The notes beneath the pieces were generated by a model that saw only the letters and a list, made by a program, of their open reading frames with translations, made no database searches and was not told the origin of the DNA. Position numbers and translations under genes: made by a program. A stretch of DNA of 6,109 nt, from the NCBI GenBank assembly GCA_031258055.1, contig JAIRNM010000002.1, positions 1-6,109 of the forward strand, written 5' to 3'. The stretch's first letter is position 1. Each line of letters begins with the position of its first letter. Below are positions 4,610 to 6,109 of this stretch, in pieces. The DNA comes from Bifidobacteriaceae bacterium (lineage in GTDB: Bacteria > Actinomycetota > Actinomycetes > Actinomycetales > WQXJ01).

Positions 4610-5797
4610 ATGGGATTTGCCGGCTTCGCCGCCGGAGCGATCGGCCAAGAGCCGGGTGACGGCGACTTGATAGTCATCCCCGACCTCAGTTCATATACTC
4701 CCCTCCATTTCATCAAGCGCGGCTTGGCAATGGTCCACTGCGACCCGCAGCTCGACGGCAAGCCCCACCCCTTCGCCCCCAGACAAATCCTCAGAGCCCA
4801 GATGGAGCGCGCCGCCAAACTAGGCTTCGAACTCAAAGTGGGCGCGGAAATCGAATACTTCCTAGTTGAAAAGGGCGAGGACTGGACCATAAGAGTGGCC
4901 GACGAAACCGACACGGCCCTTCAACCCTGTTATGACGCCCGTGGCCTGATCAGGCAATTCGACCACCTAACCGATGTTTCTAGAGCTATGGAATCGCTCG
5001 GCTGGCAGCCCTACGCGACCGACCATGAGGACGCCAACGGCCAGTTTGAGCAGAACTTCGCCTACGACAACGCCCTGGTCACGGCCGACCGCGTCATCAC
5101 CGCCCGCTACATCATCCGCATGCTGGCAGAAAAGCGCGGCATGACCGCCACCTTCATGCCCAAACCGTTCATGGACCGCACCGGCTCCGGGCTGCACCTG
5201 CACATGTCGCTGTGGGATGAGCGCGACCGGGCCGTCTTCCCCGGCACCGCCTGCGCCACCAACCCCTATGCCCTCTCCGACACGGCGCTGTCCTACGTGG
5301 CCGGGCTGGTTGACCACGCACCCGGTTTGATGGCTGTCCTCAATCCCACGGTCAACTCGTATAAACGTACGGCGGCCCTCTCGACGGCATCGGGCGCCAC
5401 CTGGGCGCCACGGTACGCCAGTTACGGCGGCGACGACCGCGGCGTGATGGTCCGGGTGCCAGACAACAAACGGGTTGAAATTCGGCTCGGTGACGGCTCG
5501 GCCTGCTCCTACCTGGCGATGGCGGCTTGCTTGGGCGCCGGCCTAGATGGCGTGGAGCGCGGCGCCCATCCCGGACCGTCCGGGGCCGACCACCACGAGG
5601 GCCGCCCGGCCTTGGCGCGCACGCTGATGGACGCTGTTGAGGCTTTTGAGGAAGATCCCGTCATCCGTTCCGTCTTCGATTCGGTTGACCCAAAGGCGGG
5701 CGTCTCCCAGTATTACGCGACGCTGAAGCGGAACGAGTTCTACGCCTGGCATGACGCCATCTCGCTCTGGGAGATCGAGCGATACTTGACAGCTTAG
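4610..5797 (+). CDS. glnT: Type III glutamine synthetase family protein (GlnT / gamma-glutamylmethylamide synthetase-like), main catalytic part
   Basis: Frame of 395 residues continuing the 4382 frame after the TAG. The family forms glutamine, or gamma-glutamylmethylamide from methylamine, from glutamate and ATP in the cytoplasm. Motifs (numbering of this piece): GFAGFA (2-7), metal-binding GAEIEYF (78-84), glutamate-binding DHEDANGQFEQNF (138-150), ATP/metal GSGLHLHMSLWD (192-203), NPTVNSYKR (245-253), SGATWAP (261-267), VRVPD (281-285) and EIRLGDGSACSYL (290-302). The usual NPYL in the last motif is CSYL here, and the following loop (318-336) is short and lacks the expected tyrosine. The first ATG is 9 bases after the TAG with only a weak GGCGGG before it, so independent initiation would depend on re-initiation. 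Full length with the upstream part would be 471 codons, normal for the family. Whether the product is active is uncertain. glxB follows after 68 bases. Confidence 0.88.
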   Translation: MGFAGFAAGAIGQEPGDGDLIVIPDLSSYTPLHFIKRGLAMVHCDPQLDGKPHPFAPRQILRAQMERAAKLGFELKVGAEIEYFLVEKGEDWTIRVADETDTALQPCYDARGLIRQFDHLTDVSRAMESLGWQPYATDHEDANGQFEQNFAYDNALVTADRVITARYIIRMLAEKRGMTATFMPKPFMDRTGSGLHLHMSLWDERDRAVFPGTACATNPYALSDTALSYVAGLVDHAPGLMAVLNPTVNSYKRTAALSTASGATWAPRYASYGGDDRGVMVRVPDNKRVEIRLGDGSACSYLAMAACLGAGLDGVERGAHPGPSGADHHEGRPALARTLMDAVEAFEEDPVIRSVFDSVDPKAGVSQYYATLKRNEFYAWHDAISLWEIERYLTA

Positions 5798-5814
5798 TTT
5801 CCCCTAGATAACCT
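5786..5814 (+). promoter_or_regulatory. Candidate promoter of glxB inside the glnT 3' end
   Basis: TTGACA (5786-5791), a perfect -35 hexamer, is followed after 17 bases by TAACCT (5809-5814), which fits the loose TAnnnT -10 of actinobacterial housekeeping promoters. Transcription would start near 5821, giving a leader of about 45 bases. TTGACA also encodes Leu-Thr of the GlnT C-terminus, so chance is possible. Confidence 0.35.
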
Positions 5815-5822
5815 CTAGATAA
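5804..5822 (+). repeat. Direct repeat CTAGATAA, 11-base period
   Basis: CTAGATAA occurs at 5804-5811 and again at 5815-5822, one helical turn apart, in the glnT-glxB gap. It overlaps the candidate glxB promoter and is AT-rich against a GC-rich background. It may be a protein-binding site. Confidence 0.45.
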
Positions 5823-5854
5823 TTACAGTAAACCGCGCTACAAAACCCATAGTG

Positions 5855-5860
5855 AGGAGG
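5855..5860 (+). promoter_or_regulatory. Ribosome binding site of glxB
   Basis: AGGAGG with a 5-base spacer to the ATG at 5866. The start is further fixed because class II amidotransferases need Cys directly after the initiator Met. Confidence 0.85.
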
Positions 5861-5865
5861 CCAAG

Positions 5866-6109
5866 ATGTGCGGCATAGCCGGACTGCACTTGCGCAACCC
5901 CGCCCTTTACCCGCGTCTAGGCGAGCTCTTAGCCTCCATGCTGCAGCCGGCCGCAGGCCGCGGCAATGACTCAGCCGGAGTTGGGCTGTACGCCGATCCA
6001 CTCAGTATCAGGGCAGATCAAGCGACGGTTTGCCTGCTCGGCCCAGAACCGAGCGCGAGCGCCGCCGCCCGCCTGGTGAGGGCGGCCGAACCAACCCTAG
6101 AAGATGTCA
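5866..6109 (+). CDS. glxB: Class II glutamine amidotransferase, GlxB-like (partial, runs off the right edge)
   Basis: The first 81 codons of a protein that should hydrolyse glutamine with an N-terminal cysteine nucleophile and pass ammonia to partner subunits. It begins MCGIAGLHLRNPALYPRLGE; Cys2 is the expected catalytic residue after Met removal. A second family motif appears as RGNDSAGVGLY (about 32-42), where RGPDSAG is more usual. In rhizobia and Actinomycetota such genes follow glnT and precede glxC (GXGXG domain) and glxD (FMN glutamate-synthase domain), which together resemble a split GltB. The same architecture serves as N-methylglutamate synthase (MgsABC). The 68-base gap from glnT, same strand and strong ribosome binding site suggest one operon, possibly with an extra internal promoter. 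Other class II amidotransferases (PurF, GlmS, AsnB) are less likely given the start sequence and the neighbour. Confidence 0.85.
   Translation, partial: MCGIAGLHLRNPALYPRLGELLASMLQPAAGRGNDSAGVGLYADPLSIRADQATVCLLGPEPSASAAARLVRAAEPTLEDV

Noticed and set aside
1..6109. CRISPR arrays, insertion sequences, tRNA or rRNA genes, phage genes
   Set aside because: I saw no regularly spaced repeats, transposase motifs, terminal inverted repeats or RNA gene signatures.

Overview
The window looks like chromosomal DNA of a high-GC Gram-positive bacterium (Actinomycetota). It is GC-rich, two of the genes start with GTG, most start codons have strong AGGAGG-type ribosome binding sites, and the FolC carries the GGTWDATN signature that I associate with actinobacterial FolC. 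I cannot name a genus.

Layout. Positions 1-205 hold no gene I can support, only two copies of a short repeat. On the minus strand, read right to left, lie amt (ammonium transporter, 4100-2829), a GC-rich 359-bp gap full of inverted repeats (2470-2828), an XRE-family regulator with a C-terminal cupin domain (2469-1792), and folC (about 1789-206), which overlaps the end of the regulator gene. On the plus strand, diverging from amt across a 281-bp regulatory gap (4101-4381), lie glnT (type III glutamine synthetase family, 4382-5797) and the first 81 codons of a glxB-like class II glutamine amidotransferase (5866 to the window edge).

How the genes fit together. Amt brings in ammonium (and, in this family, methylammonium). 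The GlnT-family ligase would attach it to glutamate. The GlxB-like protein is the amidotransferase part of a three-piece glutamate-synthase-like or N-methylglutamate-synthase-like enzyme whose other subunits (GlxC and GlxD) would be expected just beyond the right edge. The cupin regulator is the obvious local candidate to control both arms. FolC makes folylpolyglutamates, so a link to one-carbon metabolism is possible but only inferred.

The most striking observation is an in-frame TAG at codon 73 of glnT (4598-4600), between two well-conserved stretches of the protein. The reading frame continues intact for another 395 residues and an ATG follows 9 bases after the stop. The gene is therefore a recent nonsense allele, a sequencing error, a read-through case, or a two-piece enzyme made by termination and re-initiation. 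The second half also departs from family norms at the usual NPYL motif (here CSYL) and has a shortened loop after it. Other points of interest are a probable leaderless promoter for the regulator, a dyad and two leader hairpins upstream of glnT, a 17-bp-stem hairpin in the amt-regulator gap, and a short dispersed intergenic repeat found three times.
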